From: Pseudopedobacter sp044361595
GTDB lineage: Bacteria > Bacteroidota > Bacteroidia > Sphingobacteriales > Sphingobacteriaceae
DNA: 64,000 bases
NCBI GenBank assembly: GCA_044361595.1
Contig: JBIKIN010000004.1
Span: 62,001-126,000 of the forward strand
Direction of reading: 5' to 3'
Shown piece by piece: positions 8,861-17,328 of this stretch; the stretch's first letter is position 1; every line of letters begins with the position of its first letter. The notes under the pieces were generated by a model, which made no database searches, was not told the origin of the DNA, and saw only the letters and a program-made list of their open reading frames with translations. Made by a program: the position numbers and the translations under genes.

Positions 8861-9781
8861 ATGCAAGGACTAGTTATTAAATCTACCGGAAGCTGGTACA
8901 CCGTCTTAGGCGACGATGCAACTAGGTACGAGTGTAGAATAAAAGGGAAGTTAAGAATGAAGGGTTTGGTAAGCACCAACCCTGTTGCAGTGGGTGATAG
9001 AGTAGATTTTGAAATAGAGCCAGATCAAGAAACTGCCGTAATTTCTAACATTCATGATCGTAAGAATTACATCATTAGAAAATCTATAAACCTGTCTAAA
9101 CAAGTCCAAATTATAGCCTCAAATCTTGATTTAGCCTGTTTAGTTGTAACCTTGGCTTCGCCACGTACTTCGCTTGGTTTTATAGACCGGTTTTTAGTTA
9201 CTGCGGAAGCTTATGGTGTGCCTGCTATTTTAGTGTTCAATAAGCTCGATTTATTTAGTGAAGAAGGTAAAGAGATTTTAGCCAATTACATGGAAATGTA
9301 CGAGGCAATTGGATATCCTTGTTATGCGGTATCAGCTGCAAAAGGCACCAATATAGAAGATTTAGAAACGGTTATAAAAGATAAAATTTCGTTGTTTTCT
9401 GGTCATTCTGGTGTAGGTAAATCAAGTTTAATAAATAGATTAATTCCAGGTAAAGAATTAAGAGTGGGCGAGATTTCTGATTGGAGTGATATGGGTAAAC
9501 ACACCACTACCTTTGCTGAACTTTTTGAACTCCCTTTTGGTGGCAAACTGATAGATACACCCGGAATTAGAGAATTGGGTATTACAGACATTGAAAAGGA
9601 GGAATTAGGTCATTTTTTTCCAGAAATGCGTAAACTGATGCATGATTGTAGGTTTAACAATTGTGTACATGTAAACGAACCCGGTTGTGCTGTTTTAAAA
9701 GCATTAGAAAATGGCGAAATAGAACCATCTAGATACGATAGTTACCAAAGCATTTATTTTGGTAACGATACCAGGGGATAA
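8861..9781 (+). CDS. rsgA: Ribosome small-subunit-dependent GTPase A
   Basis: The 306-residue protein acts in 30S ribosome maturation. It has an N-terminal OB-fold (about residues 1-65) and a circularly permuted GTPase domain with motifs in the order FNKLDL (G4), GHSGVGKSSL (G1) and DTPGIRE (G3). It ends in a zinc-binding region with Cys and His spaced as C-x5-C-x-H-x5-C (CRFNNCVHVNEPGC). All parts are intact and the length is normal. Confidence 0.95.
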   Translation: MQGLVIKSTGSWYTVLGDDATRYECRIKGKLRMKGLVSTNPVAVGDRVDFEIEPDQETAVISNIHDRKNYIIRKSINLSKQVQIIASNLDLACLVVTLASPRTSLGFIDRFLVTAEAYGVPAILVFNKLDLFSEEGKEILANYMEMYEAIGYPCYAVSAAKGTNIEDLETVIKDKISLFSGHSGVGKSSLINRLIPGKELRVGEISDWSDMGKHTTTFAELFELPFGGKLIDTPGIRELGITDIEKEELGHFFPEMRKLMHDCRFNNCVHVNEPGCAVLKALENGEIEPSRYDSYQSIYFGNDTRG

Positions 9782-9814
9782 AATGTACTCCATTTTTTGT
9801 CATTTCTTGCTTTA

Positions 9815-9828
9815 TTGAACCTTATCAA
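9815..9828. promoter_or_regulatory. FNR-like box upstream of ccoI
   Basis: TTGAACCTTATCAA matches the FNR consensus TTGAT-N4-ATCAA at 9 of 10 positions. Its centre is 87.5 nt from the ccoI start codon. A weak TAnnTTTG-like element (TATTTACG, 9853-9860) would place the transcription start about 42 nt downstream of the box centre, the usual class II activator position. The likely binder is the receiver-Crp/Fnr protein encoded at 22711-23757, whose recognition helix reads ETVSR as in FNR. Confidence 0.6.
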
Positions 9829-9908
9829 AGTTTATAAAGTGATAATCATCATTATTTACGCTTATCCAAATCATTAATTTTTAGAACGCCAGAATAGATA
9901 TTTGTATC

Positions 9909-12299
9909 ATGGCGGTATTAACTCAATATCAATGTTATCATTGTGGCGACGATTGCACTTTAGAATTAATTAAAGACGATAAAAAATTTTGTTGTAATGG
10001 TTGTTTAAACGTATACACTATACTTTCTAACGGAGGGCTAAATGCCTATTATAAACTTAATCAGTTTCCTGGCGCTAATCAAAATAAAGAGCCCGGAAAA
10101 TTTAATTACTTAGATAATGAAGAAATTGCATCAAAACTGATTAGCTATACCGATGATCAAAAAACCATAGTTACTTTTTATATTCCTACTATACATTGCA
10201 GCTCTTGTATTTGGTTGTTAGAGCATTTAAATACCATTAATCCGGCAATAGTAGAAAACCGAGTAGATTTTCTTAAAAAGCAAGTATACATTCAGTTTAA
10301 TCATCATCAAAGTAGTTTAAAGCAACTTGTAGAACTATTAGACCAAATTGGTTACGAACCTTTAATTTCTTTACAAGATGTGGTTCAAAAAGACATCGCT
10401 CACAAAGACAATCTAGTCACTAAAATTGCAGTAGCTGGTTTTTGCTTTGGTAATGTGATGTTATTAAGCTTTCCTGCTTATTTTGGCTTGTCGGTGGCAG
10501 AGGAAAGCTACGGACGGTTTTTTAGCTTACTAAGTATCTTATTTTCTTTACCAGCTGTTTTTTACTCGGGTTTAGATTACTTTAAAAGAGCTTTTTACTC
10601 GTTAAAACAAAATAACTTAAATATAGATTTTCCATTAGCCCTAGGTATAGCTGTATTGTTGTTACGCACCCTTTCTGATTATATCTTAAATACAGGAGAA
10701 GGTTTTGCCGATAGCCTTACTGGATTAATATTTTTCTTACTTATAGGCAGGTTTGTTCAGCAAAAAACGTATCATCACTTGTCTTTTGAACGTGATTACA
10801 AATCGTTTTTTCCTGTTGCGGTAGATGTTATAGATGCAGAAAATAACATTACCCCTGTAGCCTTAGAAAAAATAAAAATTGGAGATCGGATTTTGGTGAA
10901 AAACCAAGAAATAATACCTGCAGATGCTATTTTATTGAAAGGAAATGCTTTAATAGATTTTAGTTTTGTAACTGGCGAATCTCAGCCCATTAAAAAAGTG
11001 TGGGGCGAAATTATATATGCCGGTGGTAAGCAAACATCTGGTGTGTTAGAGCTAGAGGTGGTTAAGCCGGTTTCTCAAAGTTATTTAACCGGCTTATGGA
11101 ACAATGCAACATTTCATAAAAACACAGTCAACAGAACCAAGACTTTTGTAGATAAAGTGAGTCATTATTTTAGTATTGTACTTTTACTTTTGGCCACCAT
11201 TACATTCTTGTATTGGTTACCGCAAAATTGGCAAACCGGGTTAAATGCATTTACAGCCATACTCATTATTGCCTGCCCCTGTGCTTTAGCATTAAGCACT
11301 CCTTTTACCATGAGTGCTGCATTACGTATTTTTGATAAAAATAAGTTTTACCTAAAAAATACCGCTGTTGTTGAACATTTAGCCGCAATTGACACCCTTG
11401 TTTTTGATAAAACAGGAACCATAACATTAACCAATAAAAACGAAATGTCTTTTATTGGCGAATTAAGTCTAGAAGATCAATCGCTGGTTTACCAGGTATG
11501 TAATCAATCTTCGCATCCACTTAGTCGTAAAATATGCGAATATTTAGCATCAACAGAGAAACCTAAAATTGAAGATTTTAAAGAAATTACCGGATATGGT
11601 TTAAGTGCCACCTTTCAAAGCAAAGAGATACTAATTGGTAGTTCAAATTTTGTAATAGGTGCAGAAAATGGTTACGAAAGCAACTGCCCAAGTGTACACA
11701 TTAGCATAAACAACACTTATTTAGGTTATTTTATTTTCGAACAAAAAATTAGACCTGGCTTTGAGGATGTTTTGCTTCAGTTAAAGTCTAACTATCAAAC
11801 CTTTTTATTATCTGGCGATCAAAAACAAGAACTCGCTCTTTTTCAAAAAACATTTCATCAAAAAGATAATTTGTTCTTTAATCAAACACCACAAAACAAA
11901 TTAGATTTTGTGCTTCATCAACAACAACAAAACAGAAAAGTATTAATGCTGGGTGATGGATTAAATGATGCTGGAGCTTTAAAACAAAGCGATGTAGGCA
12001 TAGCCATAACAGACAATATTAACAATTTTACGCCCGGTAGCGATGCTATTTTAGATGGCAAATCGCTTATTCTTTTACCAAACTTTATAGCCTTTGCTAA
12101 GGCATGTGTAAAAATTATACACATATCGTTTTGTATAGCTATAGTTTATAATGTGGTGGGAATAAGTTTTGCTATACAAGGCAAACTATCGCCACTTATT
12201 GCAGCTATATTAATGCCTGTTAGCACATTAACCATTATTTCTTTCACTAGTATTGCTTCTTATTTAAGCGCAATTAAACATCATTTAAAAAAGCCATGA
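9909..12299 (+). CDS. ccoI: cbb3 oxidase copper-transporting P-type ATPase
   Basis: The 796-residue P1B ATPase has an N-terminal cysteine-rich domain (CYHCGDDCTL and CCNGC, residues 9-35) and a heavy-metal-associated domain with HCSSC (about 97). Six to eight membrane helices include the metal-site CPC in ACPCALALSTP. The phosphorylation motif DKTGT and the hinge GDGLNDAGAL follow. The N-terminal cysteine domain is typical of CcoI/FixI exporters that supply copper for cbb3 oxidase assembly. It overlaps ccoS by 4 bp, and the structural cco genes lie 1.7 kb downstream. It has its own FNR-like box upstream. Confidence 0.92.
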   Translation: MAVLTQYQCYHCGDDCTLELIKDDKKFCCNGCLNVYTILSNGGLNAYYKLNQFPGANQNKEPGKFNYLDNEEIASKLISYTDDQKTIVTFYIPTIHCSSCIWLLEHLNTINPAIVENRVDFLKKQVYIQFNHHQSSLKQLVELLDQIGYEPLISLQDVVQKDIAHKDNLVTKIAVAGFCFGNVMLLSFPAYFGLSVAEESYGRFFSLLSILFSLPAVFYSGLDYFKRAFYSLKQNNLNIDFPLALGIAVLLLRTLSDYILNTGEGFADSLTGLIFFLLIGRFVQQKTYHHLSFERDYKSFFPVAVDVIDAENNITPVALEKIKIGDRILVKNQEIIPADAILLKGNALIDFSFVTGESQPIKKVWGEIIYAGGKQTSGVLELEVVKPVSQSYLTGLWNNATFHKNTVNRTKTFVDKVSHYFSIVLLLLATITFLYWLPQNWQTGLNAFTAILIIACPCALALSTPFTMSAALRIFDKNKFYLKNTAVVEHLAAIDTLVFDKTGTITLTNKNEMSFIGELSLEDQSLVYQVCNQSSHPLSRKICEYLASTEKPKIEDFKEITGYGLSATFQSKEILIGSSNFVIGAENGYESNCPSVHISINNTYLGYFIFEQKIRPGFEDVLLQLKSNYQTFLLSGDQKQELALFQKTFHQKDNLFFNQTPQNKLDFVLHQQQQNRKVLMLGDGLNDAGALKQSDVGIAITDNINNFTPGSDAILDGKSLILLPNFIAFAKACVKIIHISFCIAIVYNVVGISFAIQGKLSPLIAAILMPVSTLTIISFTSIASYLSAIKHHLKKP

Positions 12300-12460
12300 G
12301 TATTATTTTCTTTTTAATAGCCTGCAGTGTAATTTTAGCTATTTTATTCTTGCTAGCGTTTTTCTGGGCTCAAAAATCAGGACAAAACAAAGATCTATAT
12401 ACTCCATCGGTAAGAATTTTGTTTGATGATGAAATTGTTGCAGAGGACGAAAATATTTAA
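12296..12460 (+). CDS. ccoS: cbb3-type oxidase assembly protein CcoS
   Basis: A 54-residue protein begins at the ATG that overlaps the ccoI stop codon (ATGA). It has one N-terminal transmembrane helix (about residues 3-24, MSIIFFLIACSVILAILFLL), then WAQKSGQ and an acidic tail ending in DDEIVAEDENI. CcoS is needed for cofactor insertion into cbb3 oxidases and is normally placed directly after ccoI, as here. The Q-x-D-D-x-x-x-P-pattern of proteobacterial CcoS is only loosely kept (NKDLYTPSVRILFDDE). Confidence 0.85.
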   Translation: MSIIFFLIACSVILAILFLLAFFWAQKSGQNKDLYTPSVRILFDDEIVAEDENI

Positions 12461-12488
12461 TGCAACCAGTTATAAATGTGATTCTTAT

Positions 12489-13772
12489 TTATGACTTATT
12501 AAATCTATCAAAAAAAGCTCTTTCTAAACTCTCTTTATGGTCTGGATGGGCTATTTCTATTAAAGCTTTACCTCTTTGTTTTAAACTTTTTCCAAACAAA
12601 TTAACCTTTCCAAATTCTGTTACCACCCAATGAACGTGTCCTCTAGTGGTTACTACACCTGCTCCTTCATTTAAAAATGGAGTTATTCTAGAAATTCCCT
12701 TATTGGATGTAGAAGGAAGTGCAATAATAGGTTTACCCCCAGGTGAAAGTGATGCGCCCCTAATAAAATCCATCTGACCACCAATACCAGAGAATTGATA
12801 AGTACCAATAGAATCGGCACAAACTTGCCCAGTTAAATCAATTTCTATGGCACTATTGATAGCTATCACTTTAGGGTTTTGTCTAATGATGCTGGTATCA
12901 TTAACATAGTTAATATTCATTACCCTAATAGATTGATTATCGTTTACAAAATCATATAATTTTTTAGTGCCCAACATAAACGAAGTAACAGATTTACCTC
13001 TGTTTAACTTCTTATTGCTATTATTAATAACACCGCTTTGTATTAAAGGTATCACTCCATCAGAAAGCATTTCGGTATGTAAACCTAAGTTTTTATGGTG
13101 TGTTAAATTTTTCAAAACTTGATCTGGTATACTACCAATCCCCAATTGTAAGGTGGAGCCGTCTTCTATTAATGAAGTTACGTTTTCGCCAATTTTTTTG
13201 ATGGCATCACTCGTTTTTGTAGCATAATCTACCTCTGGTAGTTCGCTTTCATGCCAAATTAAAGCGTCTATTCTATTAACATGTATAAAACCATCTCCAT
13301 GGGTACGAGGCATATTTGGGTTTACCTGTGCAATTACTTTTTTAGTGTTTTCTAAGGCTGCATTTACTACATCAACTGATGTTCCTAAAGTGCAAAACCC
13401 ATGCTGATCGGGCGGCGATACTTGAATGATAACTATATCTAAAGGCAAAAAACCATTATTAAACAATAAAGGAATTTCACTTAAAAAAACAGGTACATAA
13501 TCGCCATAAATACTATTTACTATAGCTCTTGAGTTTTGCGAGACAAATAATGAATTAAAATAAAAACTATCTCTAAATTTAGTATCGTTAAAATTGATAT
13601 CTCCTAAGGTTGTAATACTAACTAACTCTACATTTTTTAACTCCTGGTATCTGTCTTGCAAAGCTTTAATGGTATGTACTGGCGTGGCTGCGCTCCCGTG
13701 TAAAAAAACACGATCGCCACTTTTAACTAATTTAACTGCTTGTTCTGCGCTTATGTAAGGGTAATTACTCAT
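12489..13772 (-). CDS. Acetyl-CoA hydrolase/CoA-transferase family protein
   Basis: The 427-residue protein has the two-domain class I CoA-transferase fold of the acetyl-CoA hydrolase / 4-hydroxybutyrate CoA-transferase family. Visible landmarks are VFLHGSAATPVHTI near the N-terminus, IIQVSPPDQHGFCTLGTSVD (about 120), LQLGIGSIPDQVL (about 207), HTEMLSDGVIPL and the glycine-rich GIGGQMDFIRGA (about 330). Members move CoA between short-chain acids (acetate, butyrate, succinate) or hydrolyse acetyl-CoA, which could support fermentative acetate metabolism. It diverges from ccoNO across a regulatory region with an FNR-like palindrome 89.5 nt from its start, and converges on ccoS with a 28-bp gap. 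Confidence 0.85.
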   Translation of the reverse strand: MSNYPYISAEQAVKLVKSGDRVFLHGSAATPVHTIKALQDRYQELKNVELVSITTLGDINFNDTKFRDSFYFNSLFVSQNSRAIVNSIYGDYVPVFLSEIPLLFNNGFLPLDIVIIQVSPPDQHGFCTLGTSVDVVNAALENTKKVIAQVNPNMPRTHGDGFIHVNRIDALIWHESELPEVDYATKTSDAIKKIGENVTSLIEDGSTLQLGIGSIPDQVLKNLTHHKNLGLHTEMLSDGVIPLIQSGVINNSNKKLNRGKSVTSFMLGTKKLYDFVNDNQSIRVMNINYVNDTSIIRQNPKVIAINSAIEIDLTGQVCADSIGTYQFSGIGGQMDFIRGASLSPGGKPIIALPSTSNKGISRITPFLNEGAGVVTTRGHVHWVVTEFGKVNLFGKSLKQRGKALIEIAHPDHKESLERAFFDRFNKS

Positions 13773-13804
13773 TTTTTTAATTGTTTGTTTTGTTAATTAT
13801 AGAG

Positions 13805-13880
13805 GAGATAATGATACAAATTATCATGTTAAGTATGATATTAAAGCTGACAAGTTGTTTCAAAACAATATCATTATCTC
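13805..13880. promoter_or_regulatory. Inverted-repeat cluster between divergent CoA-transferase and cco genes
   Basis: A perfect 12-bp inverted repeat (GAGATAATGATA at 13805-13816, its complement at 13869-13880) encloses further copies of the hexamer ATGATA or TATCAT. In total ATGATA/TATCAT occurs at 13811, 13822, 13835 and 13869, with another at 13935. The first two form a 17-bp palindrome (13811-13827). It probably contains operators for the divergent genes. The binding protein is not identified. Confidence 0.5.
13855..13868. promoter_or_regulatory. FNR/Crp-like palindrome TTGTT-N4-AACAA
   Basis: TTGTTTCAAAACAA is a perfect 5-bp inverted repeat with the 4-nt spacing of Crp/Fnr sites and agrees with the FNR consensus at 8 of 10 positions. 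The core reads TGT instead of TGA. Its centre is 89.5 nt upstream of the CoA-transferase start at 13772, close to the spacing seen for the ccoI and dehydrogenase boxes. Confidence 0.4.
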
Positions 13881-13962
13881 GTTCAAATGATGTTTTTTTT
13901 GTTTTAGTTGACTAAATTATTCTAAATTTTACCAATGATAGTTATTTCGTTATTAACTAAAA

Positions 13963-13976
13963 GTGACATCAATCAT
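13963..13976. promoter_or_regulatory. Weak FNR-like box upstream of ccoNO
   Basis: GTGACATCAATCAT keeps the TGA-N6-TCA core and 7 of 10 consensus bases. Its centre is 83.5 nt before the ATG at 14053. A perfect TAnnTTTG promoter element (TAGTTTTG, 14021-14028) lies between box and ATG. Both would be inside the coding sequence if translation began at the GTG at 13963, which argues for the ATG. Confidence 0.4.
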
Positions 13977-14052
13977 ATTTAAGCGTAGTAAAAGTCATTC
14001 TATTGTAAGGCGGTTAAAAATAGTTTTGTATCAATTCAAAAGTTATATAAAA

Positions 14053-16176
14053 ATGATGATATCGCAGCCAGAAAAATTTTATTACGATAATAAAATAGTA
14101 CGAGACTTTGCCATTGCCACATTGGTTTGGGGGATAATTGGGATGACTGTAGGGTTACTTATTGCTACCCAACTTTACAGTCCTAGCATGAACTTAGGCA
14201 ACCAATACACCACATACGGTAGAATTAGACCTTTACATACAAACGCAGTAATATTTGCCTTTGTAGGTAACGCTATATTTATGGGTGTTTATTACTCGTT
14301 ACAACGCTTGGTAAAAGCCCGTATGTTTAGTGATTTGCTAAGTAAAATCCATTTTTGGGGTTGGCAGCTTATCATTGTTTCGGCAGTAATCACATTGCCT
14401 TTAGGATTTACAACATCTCATGAATATGCAGAGTTAGAGTGGCCAATAGATATTGCCATTACATTAATTTGGGTTGTTTTTGGTATTAACATGTTTGGTA
14501 CCATTATTAAAAGAAGAGAAAGGCATTTATATGTTGCTATTTGGTTTTATATAGCCACTTTTGTTACTGTTGCTGTTTTACATATTGTAAATTCTTTTGA
14601 ACTTCCAATTTCATTATTTAAAAGCTATTACCTATACGCTGGTGTACAAGACGCTTTAGTACAATGGTGGTACGGACATAATGCGGTAGCATTTTTCTTA
14701 ACTACTCCTTATTTGGGTATGATGTATTACTTCTTACCTAAAATGGCAAACCGTCCAATATATTCTTATCGTTTAAGCATTCTGCATTTTTGGGCTCTCA
14801 TTTTTATCTACATCTGGGCTGGTCCACACCACTTACTATATACTTCTTTACCTAATTGGGCGCAATCTTTAGGAGTAGCATTTTCTATTATGCTAATTGC
14901 TCCTAGCTGGGGTGGTATGATTAACGGTTTACTTACTTTAAGAGGCGCATGGGATAAAGTAAGAGACGATGTAACGCTAAAGTTTATGGTGGTGGCTTTA
15001 ACGGCCTATGGTATGGCCACTTTTGAAGGACCATTGTTATCACTTAAAGGCGTAAATGCTATAGCCCATTTTACCGATTGGATAGTTGCACACGTACACG
15101 TAGGTGCACTAGGCTGGAACGGCTTTTTAACTTTTGGGGTAATGTATTGGTTAATCCCTCGCATTTATAAAACCCAGTTATACTCCACAAAATTAGCTTC
15201 CTTTCACTTTTGGATTGGCACTTTAGGAATCCTTTTTTATGCCATTCCGTTATACTGGGCAGGCTTTACACAAGGTTTAATGTGGAAAGAATTTACTCCA
15301 GAAGGATTGTTAAAATATTCTAATTTCTTAGAAACGGTTATCAGAATATTACCTATGTATATTATGCGATCTATTGGTGGCGCTTTATACTTAGTGGGAG
15401 TTATTGTGATGGCTTACAACCTGGTAAAAACAGCGAAAGCGGGTAAACTTGTTCAAAATGAAGCTGCTGAAGCACTTCCATTACCAAAGTTAGAAGCTAG
15501 CGAGGCTAAAAAAGAGTTTTGGCACCGCAAAATAGAGCGTAAGCCTATGTTGATGCTGGTGTTAAGTTTAGTTGTTATATTGATAGGTGGATTGATAGAG
15601 ATGTTACCCACATTCTTTATCAGTTCTAATGTACCTACCATAGCAAGTGTTAAACCATACACACCATTAGAGTTACATGGTAGAGATTTATATATTAAAG
15701 AAGGTTGTGTAGGTTGTCATTCACAAACCATCAGACCTTTCCGATCAGAAACAGAGCGATACGGAGATTATAGTAAAGCAGGTGAGTTTGTTTATGATCA
15801 TCCGTTTTTGTGGGGAAGCAAACGTACTGGACCAGATTTGCACCGAGAGGGTGGGAAATATAGTAATGCATGGCATTATAACCACATGTTGCAACCTAGT
15901 AGTATGTCGCCAGGTAGTATTATGCCTAATTACGATTGGCTAATTACACAAAAACTAGATACAACAACTACAGCCTCTAAAATTTTAGCGATGCAAGCAT
16001 TAGGTGTGCCATATCCAACAAACTTTGCTCAAATAGCTAATCAAAATTTAGATAAACAAGCTAAAGAAATAGCAGCAAATCTAGCAGCAGACAAAATTAA
16101 AGTAGATAGTGATAAAGAAATTATTGCAATTATAGCCTACCTACAAAGGTTAGGAACAGATATTAAAAATAAATAA
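14053..16176 (+). CDS. ccoNO: Fused cbb3 cytochrome c oxidase subunits I and II
   Basis: About 708 residues. The first ~460 form the twelve-helix CcoN subunit, with heme and CuB ligand histidines in HTNAVIFAFVGN, WYGHNAVAFFLTTPYLGMMYYFLPK, GPHHLLYTSLP and FTDWIVAHVHVGALGW. After a linker and one more membrane helix comes the CcoO part with one c-type heme motif, GCVGCH, followed by SQTIRPF. CcoN-CcoO fusion is common in Bacteroidota. The frame extends to a GTG at 13963, but that adds 30 basic residues covering a likely promoter. ATG 14053 or 14056 gives the usual short N-terminus before FYYDNKIVRDF. It heads the operon ccoNO-ccoQ-ccoP. Confidence 0.93.
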   Translation: MMISQPEKFYYDNKIVRDFAIATLVWGIIGMTVGLLIATQLYSPSMNLGNQYTTYGRIRPLHTNAVIFAFVGNAIFMGVYYSLQRLVKARMFSDLLSKIHFWGWQLIIVSAVITLPLGFTTSHEYAELEWPIDIAITLIWVVFGINMFGTIIKRRERHLYVAIWFYIATFVTVAVLHIVNSFELPISLFKSYYLYAGVQDALVQWWYGHNAVAFFLTTPYLGMMYYFLPKMANRPIYSYRLSILHFWALIFIYIWAGPHHLLYTSLPNWAQSLGVAFSIMLIAPSWGGMINGLLTLRGAWDKVRDDVTLKFMVVALTAYGMATFEGPLLSLKGVNAIAHFTDWIVAHVHVGALGWNGFLTFGVMYWLIPRIYKTQLYSTKLASFHFWIGTLGILFYAIPLYWAGFTQGLMWKEFTPEGLLKYSNFLETVIRILPMYIMRSIGGALYLVGVIVMAYNLVKTAKAGKLVQNEAAEALPLPKLEASEAKKEFWHRKIERKPMLMLVLSLVVILIGGLIEMLPTFFISSNVPTIASVKPYTPLELHGRDLYIKEGCVGCHSQTIRPFRSETERYGDYSKAGEFVYDHPFLWGSKRTGPDLHREGGKYSNAWHYNHMLQPSSMSPGSIMPNYDWLITQKLDTTTTASKILAMQALGVPYPTNFAQIANQNLDKQAKEIAANLAADKIKVDSDKEIIAIIAYLQRLGTDIKNK

Positions 16177-16184
16177 GCAAGATT

Positions 16185-16361
16185 ATGTTTAAGCAATTTA
16201 TAAACACCCTACAAGGAGACGAAGTATACATGCTAATCTCATTATTAATATTCTTTTTATTCTTTATTGGCGCAACTATAGCTTTAATTAAGATGAAAAA
16301 AAATTACCTGGATTACATGAGCAACATTCCAATTGATAATGAAACTACAGAATCTAATTAG
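16185..16361 (+). CDS. ccoQ: Small CcoQ-like cbb3 oxidase subunit
   Basis: A 58-residue protein sits between ccoNO and ccoP, 8 bp after the former and 7 bp before the latter. It has a single transmembrane helix (about residues 15-36, rich in Leu, Ile and Phe), then a basic patch IKMKKNYLDYM and an acidic end. Position, size and topology match CcoQ, the non-catalytic subunit that stabilises cbb3 oxidase. Sequence similarity alone would not prove it. Confidence 0.75.
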   Translation: MFKQFINTLQGDEVYMLISLLIFFLFFIGATIALIKMKKNYLDYMSNIPIDNETTESN

Positions 16362-16368
16362 CTAAGAC

Positions 16369-17238
16369 ATGAATAACATTAGAAACAAAACGCTACTAGT
16401 TACTTTAATATTGACTGCTTTTAGCACTAACCTTAGTTTTGGTGCAACAGAAACCGAGTTGATGAATATCATTGCTTTAGGCGCAATTATAGCGACTTTA
16501 TTATTAATTATGATTGTTTGTTTAGTGTTGTTAAACACGTTTAAGACACTAGCATCATTATTATTACCTAAAGAAGAAAAAAATGTTGCACTCAACGACC
16601 CTAATTACGAATTGGTTTTAGAACCTGCTAAACCTAAAGTAACAACTTGGCAAAAATTGCTATCTCTAAAACCTCTAGAACAAGAGAAAGAGATTTTAAT
16701 CATGCATGATTATGACGAGATACAAGAACTAGATAACCCTATTCCTGCTTGGTTTAATTGGATTTTTTATACCAGTGTTGTTTTTGGATTCTGTTATTTA
16801 TTAAACTACCATGTTTTCAAAATTGGCAATTTACAAGAAGAAGAATACGCAATTGAGATGACAAATGCAGCTAAAGAAAAAGAAGCTTATTTAGCAGTCT
16901 CTGCAAATCTAGTTGATGAGTCTACAGTAAAATTAGACAATAACACCGAAGTTTTAGCATCGGGAAAAGCAGTTTTTACACAAAATTGCGTGGCATGCCA
17001 TAATGCTAACGGACAGGGAGGTGTAGGCCCTAATTTAACAGACGAATATTGGATACACGGCGCTAAAATAAACGACTTGTTTAAAGTTATAAAATATGGT
17101 GTGCCAGAAAAAGGCATGATAAGCTGGGAGAAGCAACTAAGCCCTAAGCAAATTTCTGATGTGTCTAATTATATAAAATCTCTGAAAGGAACTAACCCGC
17201 CTAACCCAAAAGAGCCACAAGGAGTGAAAGAAGATTAG
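16369..17238 (+). CDS. ccoP: cbb3 oxidase diheme-position subunit CcoP, single heme
   Basis: The 289-residue protein has an N-terminal hydrophobic stretch that may be cleaved or anchor it, a second membrane helix (about 37-55) and a third (about 130-145, preceded by the CcoP hallmark NPIPAWFNWIFY). A periplasmic cytochrome c domain at about 190-275 follows. Only one CxxCH (CVACH, about 207) is present, with an axial Met probably in PEKGMISW. Proteobacterial CcoP usually has two hemes. Single-heme forms occur in Bacteroidota. It transfers electrons to CcoO/CcoN. It belongs to the ccoNOQP operon. Confidence 0.9.
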   Translation: MNNIRNKTLLVTLILTAFSTNLSFGATETELMNIIALGAIIATLLLIMIVCLVLLNTFKTLASLLLPKEEKNVALNDPNYELVLEPAKPKVTTWQKLLSLKPLEQEKEILIMHDYDEIQELDNPIPAWFNWIFYTSVVFGFCYLLNYHVFKIGNLQEEEYAIEMTNAAKEKEAYLAVSANLVDESTVKLDNNTEVLASGKAVFTQNCVACHNANGQGGVGPNLTDEYWIHGAKINDLFKVIKYGVPEKGMISWEKQLSPKQISDVSNYIKSLKGTNPPNPKEPQGVKED

Positions 17239-17328
17239 TGTTTAGTTCATTGGTAGTAGAGTTCATTAGTGGAGTAGTTTATTAGCTAATACTCACACCT
17301 TGATACGTAATACTTAAAAAAACAAAAA

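Noticed and set aside
13963..14052. GTG-started N-terminal extension of ccoNO (30 residues)
   Set aside because: The extension is basic and unlike CcoN N-termini. It covers an FNR-like box and a TAGTTTTG promoter element, so the ATG at 14053 or 14056 is preferred.
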